From the NCBI GenBank assembly GCA_030653545.1, contig JAURZE010000036.1:1-49763 (forward strand): 49,763 bases of DNA, read 5' to 3'. The notes beneath the pieces are model-generated. The model searched no databases. It was not told the origin of the DNA and worked only from the letters and a program-made list of their open reading frames with translations. Shown in pieces: positions 42,857 to 49,763 of the stretch; position 1 is the first letter of the stretch, and each line of letters opens with the position of its first letter. The position numbers and the translations under genes were made by a program. Origin of the DNA: Nitrospira sp. GTDB lineage: Bacteria > Nitrospirota > Nitrospiria > Nitrospirales > Nitrospiraceae.

Positions 42857-43717
42857 ATGACTACGACACGACAAATTCTCCTGCTCGCGTCAATGAGCCT
42901 GCTCAGCCTCGCCAGTTTGAGCGATTCCGGACAAGCCGCGACGGAAGATTCTATTGAATCACGCGGACTGAATCTCCCGCGCGTTTCAGTTCCCGCCCCA
43001 CCGCCTCCGCCAATCATGCAACCCCTTGCAGTACGCATAGTAGGAGATGGGCGCGGCACAGTGACCCTGCCGCCGGCCAAAGCCTGCCCTCCTGCCTGCT
43101 CAGCAACCTATCCGCAGGGAATTCCAGTCGTCCTTGCAGCCGTCCCGGCGCCTGGCTCCACATTCGCCGGATGGGGTGGCGCCTGCCGAGGGACGGCTCC
43201 TTGTACGTTGAGAATGGACCGGCCCTATACCGTCGAAGCCAAATTCAATCCCGCGCAAGCCCCGCCATCAACCACTCAATCGCCTGTGGGGACACAAATG
43301 ACACCAGCCGCACCGGCATCCATTCCAGTTCCCTATCCAAATATCGGAATCACCCCGCTCAGCCCTGAACTTGAGCCCATCAGTGTCATGATGGCCGACG
43401 GAAAACCGGATGAGCAGATTCTCGACGCCTGGAAGACCTTTGTCACAAGACGCATTCAGAACAAACAGCCGCTCGACGTCCGGAGTATGGTTGAGCAGAT
43501 CCGGCTACGAGCAGATGTGCATAATCAGACACAACGACGCACACTGACAGAAAACTTCCGCAAACAACAGGCTGCGCTTGGGCAGGCCAGTCAGGACATG
43601 TCCGTTGCCCTCCAAGATGCCATGACGAGAATCAATCAACTCATGCAAGCGCGCGCCAACATCACGGCGAAAATGTCCGCTGCCGCAGACGCCATCATTC
43701 GGAATATGAGAGGGTGA
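42857..43717 (+). CDS. Exported InlB-repeat-like protein with RG and PVPYPN motifs
   Basis: A 286-residue protein. The start at 42857 has GGAG six bases upstream; an ATG at 42845 is an alternative. The signal peptide ends about residue 28 (GQAA) and IESRGL lies at 33-38. A Pro-rich spacer and the InlB-like Cys repeat (ACPPACSATYPQGI, STFAGWGGACRGTAPCTLRM) are paralogous to the gene at 25673. After that the proteins differ: here SIPVPYPNIG (~156-165) matches the PAAR-like DUF4150 signature. The last 110 residues are strongly helical (IRLRADVHNQTQRRTLTENF, then RINQLMQARANITAKMSAAA), probably a coiled coil. Confidence 0.8.
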   Translation: MTTTRQILLLASMSLLSLASLSDSGQAATEDSIESRGLNLPRVSVPAPPPPPIMQPLAVRIVGDGRGTVTLPPAKACPPACSATYPQGIPVVLAAVPAPGSTFAGWGGACRGTAPCTLRMDRPYTVEAKFNPAQAPPSTTQSPVGTQMTPAAPASIPVPYPNIGITPLSPELEPISVMMADGKPDEQILDAWKTFVTRRIQNKQPLDVRSMVEQIRLRADVHNQTQRRTLTENFRKQQAALGQASQDMSVALQDAMTRINQLMQARANITAKMSAAADAIIRNMRG

Positions 43718-43825
43718 GGTGATTCGTATGGTCATCAGCGTCCATCGATATATTCGGAACAAGCCTTCCTCGGCGATGGTATTCTCAAATCGTCATACCC
43801 AACCCAACACGAAAGCGAGACCCCT

Positions 43826-44323
43826 ATGAGACCCATCCTCTTGGCGTCAGCATTGACATGGATCGTTGCAGTTCTACCGGCTGTTGCTGGTGCTGCGGAC
43901 GAGGTGACCGAGCGGGCGGTCCCGAACTCATCCATGATAGTTCAGCAGCCCGCGCAGCCTTCAGGGACGACCATCCCTCCCCTCACGGTGGACCAGCGGC
44001 TTGCCGCAATGCAGCAACAGATTCAAGCACTGCAGATGCAGGTGTCCGCATTGCAGGCGATTGTGAATATCACGCCAAGCGCCGTCACCATTCACAGCAA
44101 TGGTTCCCTCGTCATTCAGGCCGCCAAGGGCGTCTCCATCGGAGCCGGCCAAAATGTGGCCATACAAAGCAATGGAGGAGTGCTCGTCGAGGGGAAAGGC
44201 CCGCTTGATCTGAAAGCCCCGTTGATCACAATGAACGGCGGCACCAAACCACTTGCGACGGTCGGCAGCGCGGTCGGCAACGGGAAGGTGCTGACCGGAA
44301 GCGGGACAATTCTAGGGAACTAA
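43826..44323 (+). CDS. Exported VgrG/gp5-tip-like beta-helix protein with RG motif
   Basis: A 165-residue protein. The signal peptide ends about residue 24 (VAGAA), followed at once by VTERAV (27-32). Residues ~52-82 are a heptad-rich coiled coil (RLAAMQQQIQALQMQVSALQ). Residues ~83-165 repeat short strands (VTIHSNGSLVIQAAKGVSIG, GVLVEGKGPLDLKAPLITMN) and end GNGKVLTGSGTILGN. Alternating-residue strands of this sort form the triple beta-helix spikes of gp5/VgrG tips, and the ending resembles their VGD...GSxTVL tails. A trimer is likely. The signal peptide sets it apart from cytosolic spike proteins. Confidence 0.68.
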   Translation: MRPILLASALTWIVAVLPAVAGAADEVTERAVPNSSMIVQQPAQPSGTTIPPLTVDQRLAAMQQQIQALQMQVSALQAIVNITPSAVTIHSNGSLVIQAAKGVSIGAGQNVAIQSNGGVLVEGKGPLDLKAPLITMNGGTKPLATVGSAVGNGKVLTGSGTILGN

Positions 44324-44416
44324 CCGGGCTCTGCTTTAGAGCGAACGAGTAGTTCAGCGATCGAGCATGAGGACGGAAAGATTACCGACCATCACATTGT
44401 CTTGAAGGAGGACCCT

Positions 44417-45088
44417 ATGCGCCCATGGTTATCAGGCTTCTTAATAGGATTTATGTTCACCATGACATCGGCCGCGCTGGCTAACGACCCTGCTCCCGAG
44501 AGTACAGGTCAACCAGCCACTCAAACCGAGTCCGTCTCTGCTCTTCCCGACAATGAAGGTGTTGAATCAAGGGGAGTCCCGAAGATGCGCACGCTTCTAC
44601 CAGATGAAATCGCAGTGGCGAAGAGCGTGTTTCAGAACACCCTCAACTACAGCATGGTGAGGGTAACGAACACACTCGGCCTCGGCGGGAGGCCTTGGAC
44701 GACCAATAGCCCGCCGCTCTACATGCTGAATGTTGGCGGAGATTACCCTAACCTTGCCGCGGACGACGACCGGAGGCGTCTTTTGATCCACGAACTGACT
44801 CATGTCTGGCAAGCGCAACACCTCGTGCCGATCACCCTGAATTCCGCGGCACATCAAACATTGAGCGCCATTCAGAACGGAGGAGATGTCTCCGCCGCCT
44901 ATGCCTATACCGTCGGAAAATCCTGGGGGCAGTACAACATCGAACAGCAAGCCAGCATCGTGGCGCACTGGTTCATGCCGTCGAATAAGTGTTTCGTCAA
45001 CGGGGGCCCTTGTGGGGGCGGAATGAAGACCACGGATGCGCGGTACCCCTACATCCGGGACAACATCAGGCAGAATAAGGCGTTTTGA
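44417..45088 (+). CDS. Exported HELTH metallopeptidase-like protein (VgrG-associated type) with RG motif
   Basis: A 223-residue protein; AAGGAGGA precedes the ATG at 44417. The signal peptide ends about residue 22 (AALA). VESRGV occurs at 49-54. The domain starts LLPDEIAVAKSVFQNTLNY and contains the zinc-binding HELTH at 125-129 (LLIHELTHVWQAQHLV), then YNIEQQASIVAHWF. This arrangement matches the VgrG-related/DUF4157-like family found near type VI and eCIS genes. There the role is often unknown and some members may be inactive. Its place directly after the spike-like gene fits that association. Confidence 0.78.
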   Translation: MRPWLSGFLIGFMFTMTSAALANDPAPESTGQPATQTESVSALPDNEGVESRGVPKMRTLLPDEIAVAKSVFQNTLNYSMVRVTNTLGLGGRPWTTNSPPLYMLNVGGDYPNLAADDDRRRLLIHELTHVWQAQHLVPITLNSAAHQTLSAIQNGGDVSAAYAYTVGKSWGQYNIEQQASIVAHWFMPSNKCFVNGGPCGGGMKTTDARYPYIRDNIRQNKAF

Positions 45089-45130
45089 TTTTTTTACAAC
45101 CTGTTGCCTTCGGACACAGAAAGGTGCCTC

Positions 45131-46696
45131 ATGCGAACACGAACAACAGCGAGACTCGTATTCATCGTCATGGCCTTGGTGTCATCGTTGGCATCAATCG
45201 TCAGCCAGGCCTTGGCTGACACAACGCTGAAATTGGACCAACCGGCCCACTTCTCGACGGCAGAAGGCGCGGACGTCGTGCTCGACGCAGGGTCCTACGC
45301 GATTGAGGCAGCCGACACATCGATTCGAGTCCTGCCTGCTGATGATCGCGCTCGAACCGACGGATGGTTACTGCAGGCTTTTAAAACGCGGCACACAGAA
45401 TCGCTAGAACAATCTGTCGCAATGTCAGTCCTCGAAAACACGGACGACGTACATCTGCTCATCCTGCTTCCCGATGGAACAGGCTTGGAAGCCATCGGTT
45501 CGATCAGTGGTCTCCGGTCACGAGCCGCTGCTCCGGCTCAAACCCTGTCTCAAACTCAAGTTAGCAAGCACCTCACGGTGCAGCAGACTACATTGCTAAC
45601 TCCCCCTCAGATAACGGCCTATACCATCTCCCCCGCGGTTTTTCCCGTCTCGACAATGCTGCCATCTGTCTGGCCTGCCCAGCCGGTTCCCTACCTGAAC
45701 CTTATACTCAAGCTGACTTTTACGATGAATGGAGGGGCCGCGACTCCCTATAAGCAAATTCGAGTGCTCGGATTTGAGCCCCCGCTGATGGCAGCGGGGC
45801 AACAGGGCTATACGGGTTGCTTTTTCCAGACGAAGCAACATAAAAGCCCAGTGAACCCGTTCCAAGTCAATGCCTCTTATCCTCTGATCGATTCTCAAGG
45901 ACGCGCGGAACTGATGATCGCCGGATGGTTTGAGGGTCAAGGAACATCCCCGGGACATGGAAACTGCGCGGTGCGCGCCCGCGTTCAACTGGCTCAACAG
46001 AATGGGGTATTCGGCAATACGTTCGATGTCGTCTATCTCGGCGTACCTATTGCGGCACCTACCGTGTACACCATCTCCAACACTTGGTCATGGAAGAATC
46101 TGCTGGGCTTTGAAAATACCGGAGCTGTTGGTGTCTGCTCGGGAACTTCTATGGGTGTCAAGATGAACAATTTCGGGCCTCCCTCGACAGTTTCCTATCC
46201 GGTGGGTGTCGTCGAAAGCAACAACGACCTATCACTGAATGTTCGGAGCGGGCCGGCCGGCCCGGATTGCCAATTCCAATCAAAAGTGAGGCTCCTTCCG
46301 AACGGAACTCGCCTTCTCGGCTTGACCTGGAAAACGGCCAAGTCGGGGGTCCAGGAAAGCACGTGTCGAGTCTGCCCCAGCCGAGACGGCTGTACCTACG
46401 GAGGGCCCTCTCACATGGGAGAGCCGTTCAACCGGGGCGCCGCGATCATCTTGAACCCCGAATCGTGGCCGGGCGGAAGCAATGGCGTCGGCTATTCCAT
46501 CACAAGCCACAATCTGCCTATTCTTACACCCGACAACACCCTCGCCTATGACGGAACGTCAGGGGGATTGTTCACCGTTCTCCTCCCGATGTGGACCAGA
46601 TTACAATGCGGCAACACTGCCACGAACGACCATGGGGTACGGTTGATCCTTGATTCCATCCAATTGGTGGGCCCTCCCGGCTTGAATTTTCCTTAA
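45131..46696 (+). CDS. Exported protein with LPDGT domain and large beta-rich C-terminus
   Basis: A 521-residue protein; AAAGG lies seven bases before the ATG at 45131. The signal peptide ends about residue 29 (SQALA). Residues ~33-125 (QPAHFSTAEGADVVLDAGSY, HLLILLPDGTGLEAIGSISG) are paralogous to the lipoprotein at 26914. The domain ends GLRSRAA, a weak form of the RG motif. The remaining ~390 residues are beta-rich with scattered Cys pairs (TCRVCPSRDGC) and contain no recognised family. The shared N-domain with different C-domains suggests a modular anchor or sorting domain. Confidence 0.75.
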   Translation: MRTRTTARLVFIVMALVSSLASIVSQALADTTLKLDQPAHFSTAEGADVVLDAGSYAIEAADTSIRVLPADDRARTDGWLLQAFKTRHTESLEQSVAMSVLENTDDVHLLILLPDGTGLEAIGSISGLRSRAAAPAQTLSQTQVSKHLTVQQTTLLTPPQITAYTISPAVFPVSTMLPSVWPAQPVPYLNLILKLTFTMNGGAATPYKQIRVLGFEPPLMAAGQQGYTGCFFQTKQHKSPVNPFQVNASYPLIDSQGRAELMIAGWFEGQGTSPGHGNCAVRARVQLAQQNGVFGNTFDVVYLGVPIAAPTVYTISNTWSWKNLLGFENTGAVGVCSGTSMGVKMNNFGPPSTVSYPVGVVESNNDLSLNVRSGPAGPDCQFQSKVRLLPNGTRLLGLTWKTAKSGVQESTCRVCPSRDGCTYGGPSHMGEPFNRGAAIILNPESWPGGSNGVGYSITSHNLPILTPDNTLAYDGTSGGLFTVLLPMWTRLQCGNTATNDHGVRLILDSIQLVGPPGLNFP

Positions 46697-46737
46697 TTCC
46701 GACCCGACTGACAGGACGTTCCGGAAGGCAAAGAAAG

Positions 46738-46881
46738 ATGGAGGTGCCACACACTCGCAGACTCGTACATCTCGTTGTAGCGACAGAACTTGGGGGCATG
46801 CGTGCGATACGAATTCCGAATACGCCAGGGTATCTGGCCGTGGAAATGTATTGCGAGAAGATCGTGCCGCAAGTCTTTTGA
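46738..46881 (+). pseudogene. 3'-terminal fragment of a tail-tube-like gene
   Basis: The frame ending RIPNTPGYLAVEMYCEKIVP, stop at 46881, matches the end of the protein at 46922 (RLPSKPGYVQAEMYCEKIVP). The conserved part covers only ~30 codons. An ATG at 46738 opens the frame but lacks family sequence and an export signal. It is best read as a scar of a duplicated third gp19-like gene. Confidence 0.85.
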
Positions 46882-46921
46882 GCAGGGGCAGGCAATGAAA
46901 AGGCTCTGATGGAGGGCACCT

Positions 46922-48052
46922 ATGGACCATCCGGAAACGATCGGCACCAAACCGCCGAACAGCTTCTCCCGCCGCAAGTTCTTAACGCAGGCCCGATCGC
47001 TTGGAATCGCCGCGGCGGCCCTCCCATGGCTGGCACACCGATGGGCCACGTCAGCCCTTGCCGCGGTTGAAATCCAGGATCTCTCCCTGGAGGCCACCTC
47101 GCTTCCCTCGGCGACAGCCCCTCCACCGCCCTCTGGTTCCGGCACATCGCCGGACTACAACCTGTTTCAATCGCCGCAGCAATATGCGTTAAGCCTGGGC
47201 ACCGGTCCCCCCGTACAAGTATTCGGATTTTACGGAGGCGAACCCGTCGCTCAGTTTATAACCGATCCTGCAGCCGCAGACGGCAGTTTTCCGAAGAAGC
47301 CTTCACGCATTCAGTACCGGGATATCGTGTTCTACTACCTGCCGGTGCAAGGGGCGGCGATCAACGTCTGGCTGCTCGACAGTCTGGCGGGAAAAGTTCC
47401 ACCTGTCGGCGGAGGCATCCACATCCGGGGCGGCCCATCGGGCGGGGTTGGAAACGTGCTTCCCAATTCTTACAGCAGCCATATGTCCTTTGCCGGAGCG
47501 TTCGTCAAACAGATTGTCTTCCCCGAGGCAGATCGCGCATCGGAGATGCCCGCTCCCCTGCGCATCACTCTCGCCATTCAGCAGGCGGAGTGGCACCCCG
47601 GAGCAAGTTGGAACATCGCCCCTTTGCAGGCCGACCCGTCGAAGGGGCCGTTGAAACACTTGTTTACCCTCAGCATTCAAAGCCTGTCGATCAACGACGT
47701 GACGCGCATCGACCCGATGGTGCTCTCCATGAACCTCATTCCGGCTCCCCAGGGCGGAGGCTATCAGGGAGCGACCCCTCGGGAATTGTCTACCCTCCGC
47801 TTCCAGCTCCCGGAATCGAAGGCCAGTGATCTCTACACCTGGCACAACGATGTTATCGTCAAAAGGCTCCCCGGCGGGGAACAAGAGCGGAACGGACTCA
47901 TTCAATGGATGAGTCCGCAGAACCCGTCAAAGGCCTCCCTGAAACTGAAACTGTTCGGTCTGGGTATTCTGAGCGTCGTACGGTTGCCCTCCAAACCGGG
48001 CTATGTCCAGGCGGAGATGTATTGCGAGAAAATCGTGCCGGAATTTCTGTGA
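46922..48052 (+). CDS. Tat-exported tail-tube-like (gp19-type) protein, second copy
   Basis: A 376-residue protein with a twin-arginine signal (SRRKFLTQARSLGIAAAALP). After a Pro/Ser spacer it shows the same two-domain plan as the protein at 41760. Domain 1 has SRIQYRDIVFYYLPVQGAA, VWLLDSLAGKV and FAGAFVKQIVFPEADRASEM. Domain 2 has LKHLFTLSIQSLSINDVTRI, STLRFQLPESKASDLYTWHN and EMYCEKIVPEFL. The two copies are well diverged, so the duplication is old and both are under constraint. An insertion of Gly-rich loops (HIRGGPSGGVGNV) distinguishes this one. Confidence 0.72.
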   Translation: MDHPETIGTKPPNSFSRRKFLTQARSLGIAAAALPWLAHRWATSALAAVEIQDLSLEATSLPSATAPPPPSGSGTSPDYNLFQSPQQYALSLGTGPPVQVFGFYGGEPVAQFITDPAAADGSFPKKPSRIQYRDIVFYYLPVQGAAINVWLLDSLAGKVPPVGGGIHIRGGPSGGVGNVLPNSYSSHMSFAGAFVKQIVFPEADRASEMPAPLRITLAIQQAEWHPGASWNIAPLQADPSKGPLKHLFTLSIQSLSINDVTRIDPMVLSMNLIPAPQGGGYQGATPRELSTLRFQLPESKASDLYTWHNDVIVKRLPGGEQERNGLIQWMSPQNPSKASLKLKLFGLGILSVVRLPSKPGYVQAEMYCEKIVPEFL

Positions 48053-48107
48053 TGGACAACGGCTGGCCACGTAGCCAGGCCTTGGCCGCATGTACAAGGA
48101 GAACACC

Positions 48108-48545
48108 ATGAACTGTCGTCAATACCCTCTCCGGTGGATCAAGGTTGCTGTCCTGTTCAGCTTCAGCCTCCTGTACGCACCCTTCATGAGCTGGGCTGCC
48201 AACGAATGCGCCGTCGAGTTCAAAGCAGGTAACCAAACGGTGACCAAATACGTCTCAGCAGGTCAAACCTTCACGTATTCGCCAGCCGCCCTCGGCCTGT
48301 CGTGGGTCCGCACCATAAAAGCTCGGCCGGTCGATGTACAGGTGACGAATCTGACGCCCAACGCGCCGAATCCCAAATGGATGACACTCTCACCGACGTA
48401 TCCGCGGGATCCGCTCTCAGGCAACTACTCCGGCAACGTCAAACTCTACAAGGTCCGTTGCGTGAGCCTCGCGTTTCCCGATACGAACAACACCCCAGCG
48501 CCTGGAGGATCCGTGCCCATTCCCTATCCGAATGTGGGGCAGTAG
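48108..48545 (+). CDS. Small exported protein ending in a PAAR-like PIPYPN motif
   Basis: A 145-residue protein; ACAAGGAGAAC precedes the ATG at 48108. The signal peptide ends about residue 31 (SWAA). A beta-rich core with three Cys follows (NECAVEFKAGNQTVTKYVS, LYKVRCVSLAFP). It ends FPDTNNTPAPGGSVPIPYPN and VGQ. That last segment matches the opening of DUF4150 PAAR-like proteins of type VI/eCIS loci (FPDVCxTPxxxxVPIPYPN), but the rest of that domain is absent. It is the last array gene before the IS remnant, so the array may be truncated here. Confidence 0.72.
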   Translation: MNCRQYPLRWIKVAVLFSFSLLYAPFMSWAANECAVEFKAGNQTVTKYVSAGQTFTYSPAALGLSWVRTIKARPVDVQVTNLTPNAPNPKWMTLSPTYPRDPLSGNYSGNVKLYKVRCVSLAFPDTNNTPAPGGSVPIPYPNVGQ

Positions 48546-48699
48546 TCGTGTATCCGTAAGCTTCAGAAACAGGCAGATGGAGAACATCAGCCCCGGATTA
48601 GCCCATCTCGTGACGCCAGGCTACGCGAGATATCAAAAGCGTCTTTATTGTTTGCTCAGAATGATTCCCACTCCCCCTTGACCGCGAGATCGAATGGAA

Positions 48700-49624
48700 C
48701 TGAGCTGGCCCCGATTTCATGGACACTGAGTTAGGACACATGAGCGGCTTCAAACTGCACTGGGCTGACATAGCCGAGAGCCTGATGGAGCCGCTGTCGA
48801 TTGTAGAACACTTCGATGAATTCAAACACTGAAGCCTGCGCCGCCTCGCGAGTCCAGAAGTCCTGGTCATGCACCAATTCATTCTTGAGCGTACTGAAGA
48901 AGCTCTCGACCACGGCGTTGTCGTAACAGTTGCCCTTCCGACTCATGCTCGCCACAAGCCCCGCCTGCCTCACCTGTCGTTGGTAGGCCAGGCTTGTATA
49001 CGTGGCCCCCTGGTCCGTGTGATGGATCAGCCCCGGTCGTGGGCGTCGGTGGGTGAGGGCCATCTGCAACGCCGTCAGCGCCACCTGCTGATCCGGGCGT
49101 GGACTCATGGCCCAGCCGATGACGCGGCGCGAGTACAGATCCAGGATCACGGCCAAATACACCCAGCCCGCGCGTGTCGCAATGGCGGTCAGATCGCCGG
49201 CCCAGATGCGATTGGGAGCTGCGGCCACAAACCGCTGCTGCAGCCGGTTGGGCGCCGGCGGCGCGAACTCATGGCGCGCGTGCATCACGCGGAATCGCCG
49301 GGTCCGCTTGGCGAGCAACCCCTGCTGACGACGCAGTCGCGCCACCCGATGGCGCCCACAGGGCACTCCGGCTGCCACCAATGTCCGCCACAGCTTGATC
49401 GCGCCATACCGTTCCTTCAGCTGCCGATGGAGCTGGATCATCCGTTCCACCAACCGAGCGTTGGCCTGGGCGCGCGGACTCGCCGGACGGTGGCGCCAGG
49501 CGTAGTACCCACTCCGACTGACGGCCAACACCTGACAGAGCCGTCCAATTCGATGGTGGTGCTGATGGATTTGAATGAATTGGTACTTCATGGCGACTCC
49601 CGCGCAAAGAATATCGCGGTGAGT
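48700..49624 (-). mobile_element. IS3-type element remnant lacking orfA
   Basis: The element contains an orfB transposase gene and, on its 3' side, a possible terminal repeat around 48700-48730 (TGAGCTGGCCCC ... GGACACTGAG). The expected orfA on the other side is missing, because an IS30 transposase end comes within 35 bases of orfB. I found no matching inverted repeat there. The boundaries are approximate. Confidence 0.6.
48731..49591 (-). CDS. IS3-family transposase OrfB (DDE integrase core)
   Basis: A 286-residue OrfB. The N-terminal HTH_21-type region has VSRSGYYAWRHRPASPRAQA and RYGAIKLWRTLVAAGV. The rve catalytic core follows, with the first Asp in WAGDLTAIATRAGWVYLAV, the second in HHTDQGATYTS and the Glu in NELVHDQDF or, by family spacing, ESFFSTLKNEL. 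The C-terminus NRQRLHQALGYVSPVQFE is typical. A GGGAG ribosome binding site precedes the ATG, although in IS3 elements OrfB is normally made by frameshifting from orfA, which is absent here. Transposition by itself is thus unlikely. Confidence 0.95.
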   Translation of the reverse strand: MKYQFIQIHQHHHRIGRLCQVLAVSRSGYYAWRHRPASPRAQANARLVERMIQLHRQLKERYGAIKLWRTLVAAGVPCGRHRVARLRRQQGLLAKRTRRFRVMHARHEFAPPAPNRLQQRFVAAAPNRIWAGDLTAIATRAGWVYLAVILDLYSRRVIGWAMSPRPDQQVALTALQMALTHRRPRPGLIHHTDQGATYTSLAYQRQVRQAGLVASMSRKGNCYDNAVVESFFSTLKNELVHDQDFWTREAAQASVFEFIEVFYNRQRLHQALGYVSPVQFEAAHVS

Positions 49625-49763
49625 TCAACCGGTGAGCGCAACACCTGCGTCCAATATAGCCGCTGGCGTCTGAAATCCCAAGGTCTTCCGCGGCCGTTGA
49701 TTCAATCGTAACGCGATCTTGTTCAAGTCTGTCTGCGAGTAGCGTGACAGGTCGGTGCCTTTC
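49625..49763 (-). CDS. C-terminal end of an IS30-family transposase, partial
   Basis: The minus-strand frame entering from the window edge reads KGTDLSRYSQTDLNKIALRL, then NQRPRKTLGFQTPAAILD, and stops at 49625-49627. This is the characteristic C-terminus of IS30 transposases. The remainder lies outside the window. It directly abuts the IS3-type orfB, showing a composite of two elements. Confidence 0.9.
   Translation of the reverse strand, partial: KGTDLSRYSQTDLNKIALRLNQRPRKTLGFQTPAAILDAGVALTG

Overview
The window looks like a chromosomal segment of a GC-rich Gram-negative bacterium. Lipoproteins, Tat substrates, CxxCH haem proteins, an AsmA-like DUF748 protein, a type IV RuBisCO-like protein and a c-di-GMP-I riboswitch together fit a member of the Nitrospirota (Nitrospira-like). 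This placement is inferred from gene content, not proven. Both edges are mobile DNA: the 3' end of an IS21-type element on the left, and a chimeric IS3/IS30 remnant on the right.

The left part (0.4-20.5 kb) is ordinary mixed-strand chromosome. It holds a RelE/NadS-type toxin-antitoxin pair, msrB, a DUF3558-like lipoprotein, a beta-hydroxyacid dehydrogenase and a receiver-only response regulator. These are followed by DUF4112 and CoA-binding genes, a DUF4139 protein, a DsbA/FrnE-like protein, and a hybrid histidine kinase overlapping a degenerate HD-GYP gene. Next come a RuBisCO-like protein, a c-di-GMP riboswitch before an orphan FlgC-like rod protein, a B12-binding radical SAM protein, a 1-Cys peroxiredoxin, a pentapeptide-repeat protein, a large DUF748 protein and tRNA-Arg(TCT).

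The right part (20.7-48.5 kb) is the unusual region: 26 consecutive plus-strand genes, every one starting with a Sec, lipoprotein or Tat signal. Most have their own strong GGAGG-type ribosome binding site. The array opens with an exported WD40-caspase protein, a beta-propeller lipoprotein and a FecR-domain protein. It continues with small Cys-rich proteins, a DsbA-type lipoprotein, a chymotrypsin-fold protease, a beta-trefoil lipoprotein and two haem proteins. It ends with several proteins related to phage-tail or type VI/eCIS parts: two Tat-exported tail-tube-like proteins, a VgrG-tip-like beta-helix, a VgrG-associated HELTH metallopeptidase-like protein, and two proteins with the PIPYPN motif of PAAR-like DUF4150.

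Two features suggest that the array is a system. First, a short motif of the form hydrophobic-x-[SER]-R-[GA]-[VIL] recurs in at least 12 otherwise unrelated exported proteins. It lies either just after the signal peptide or near the C-terminus, there usually as NAPIMRRGVE plus a Pro/Glu-rich tail. The conserved Arg-Gly bond would suit an Arg-specific clan CD peptidase, and the array encodes one exported caspase-like enzyme. Second, at least five 3'-terminal gene fragments (one fecR-like, one DUF3558-like, two dsbA-like, one tail-tube-like) lie just downstream of intact genes, so the array grew by duplication and decay. My working hypothesis is an exported, proteolytically processed surface or tail-like assembly that has not been described.
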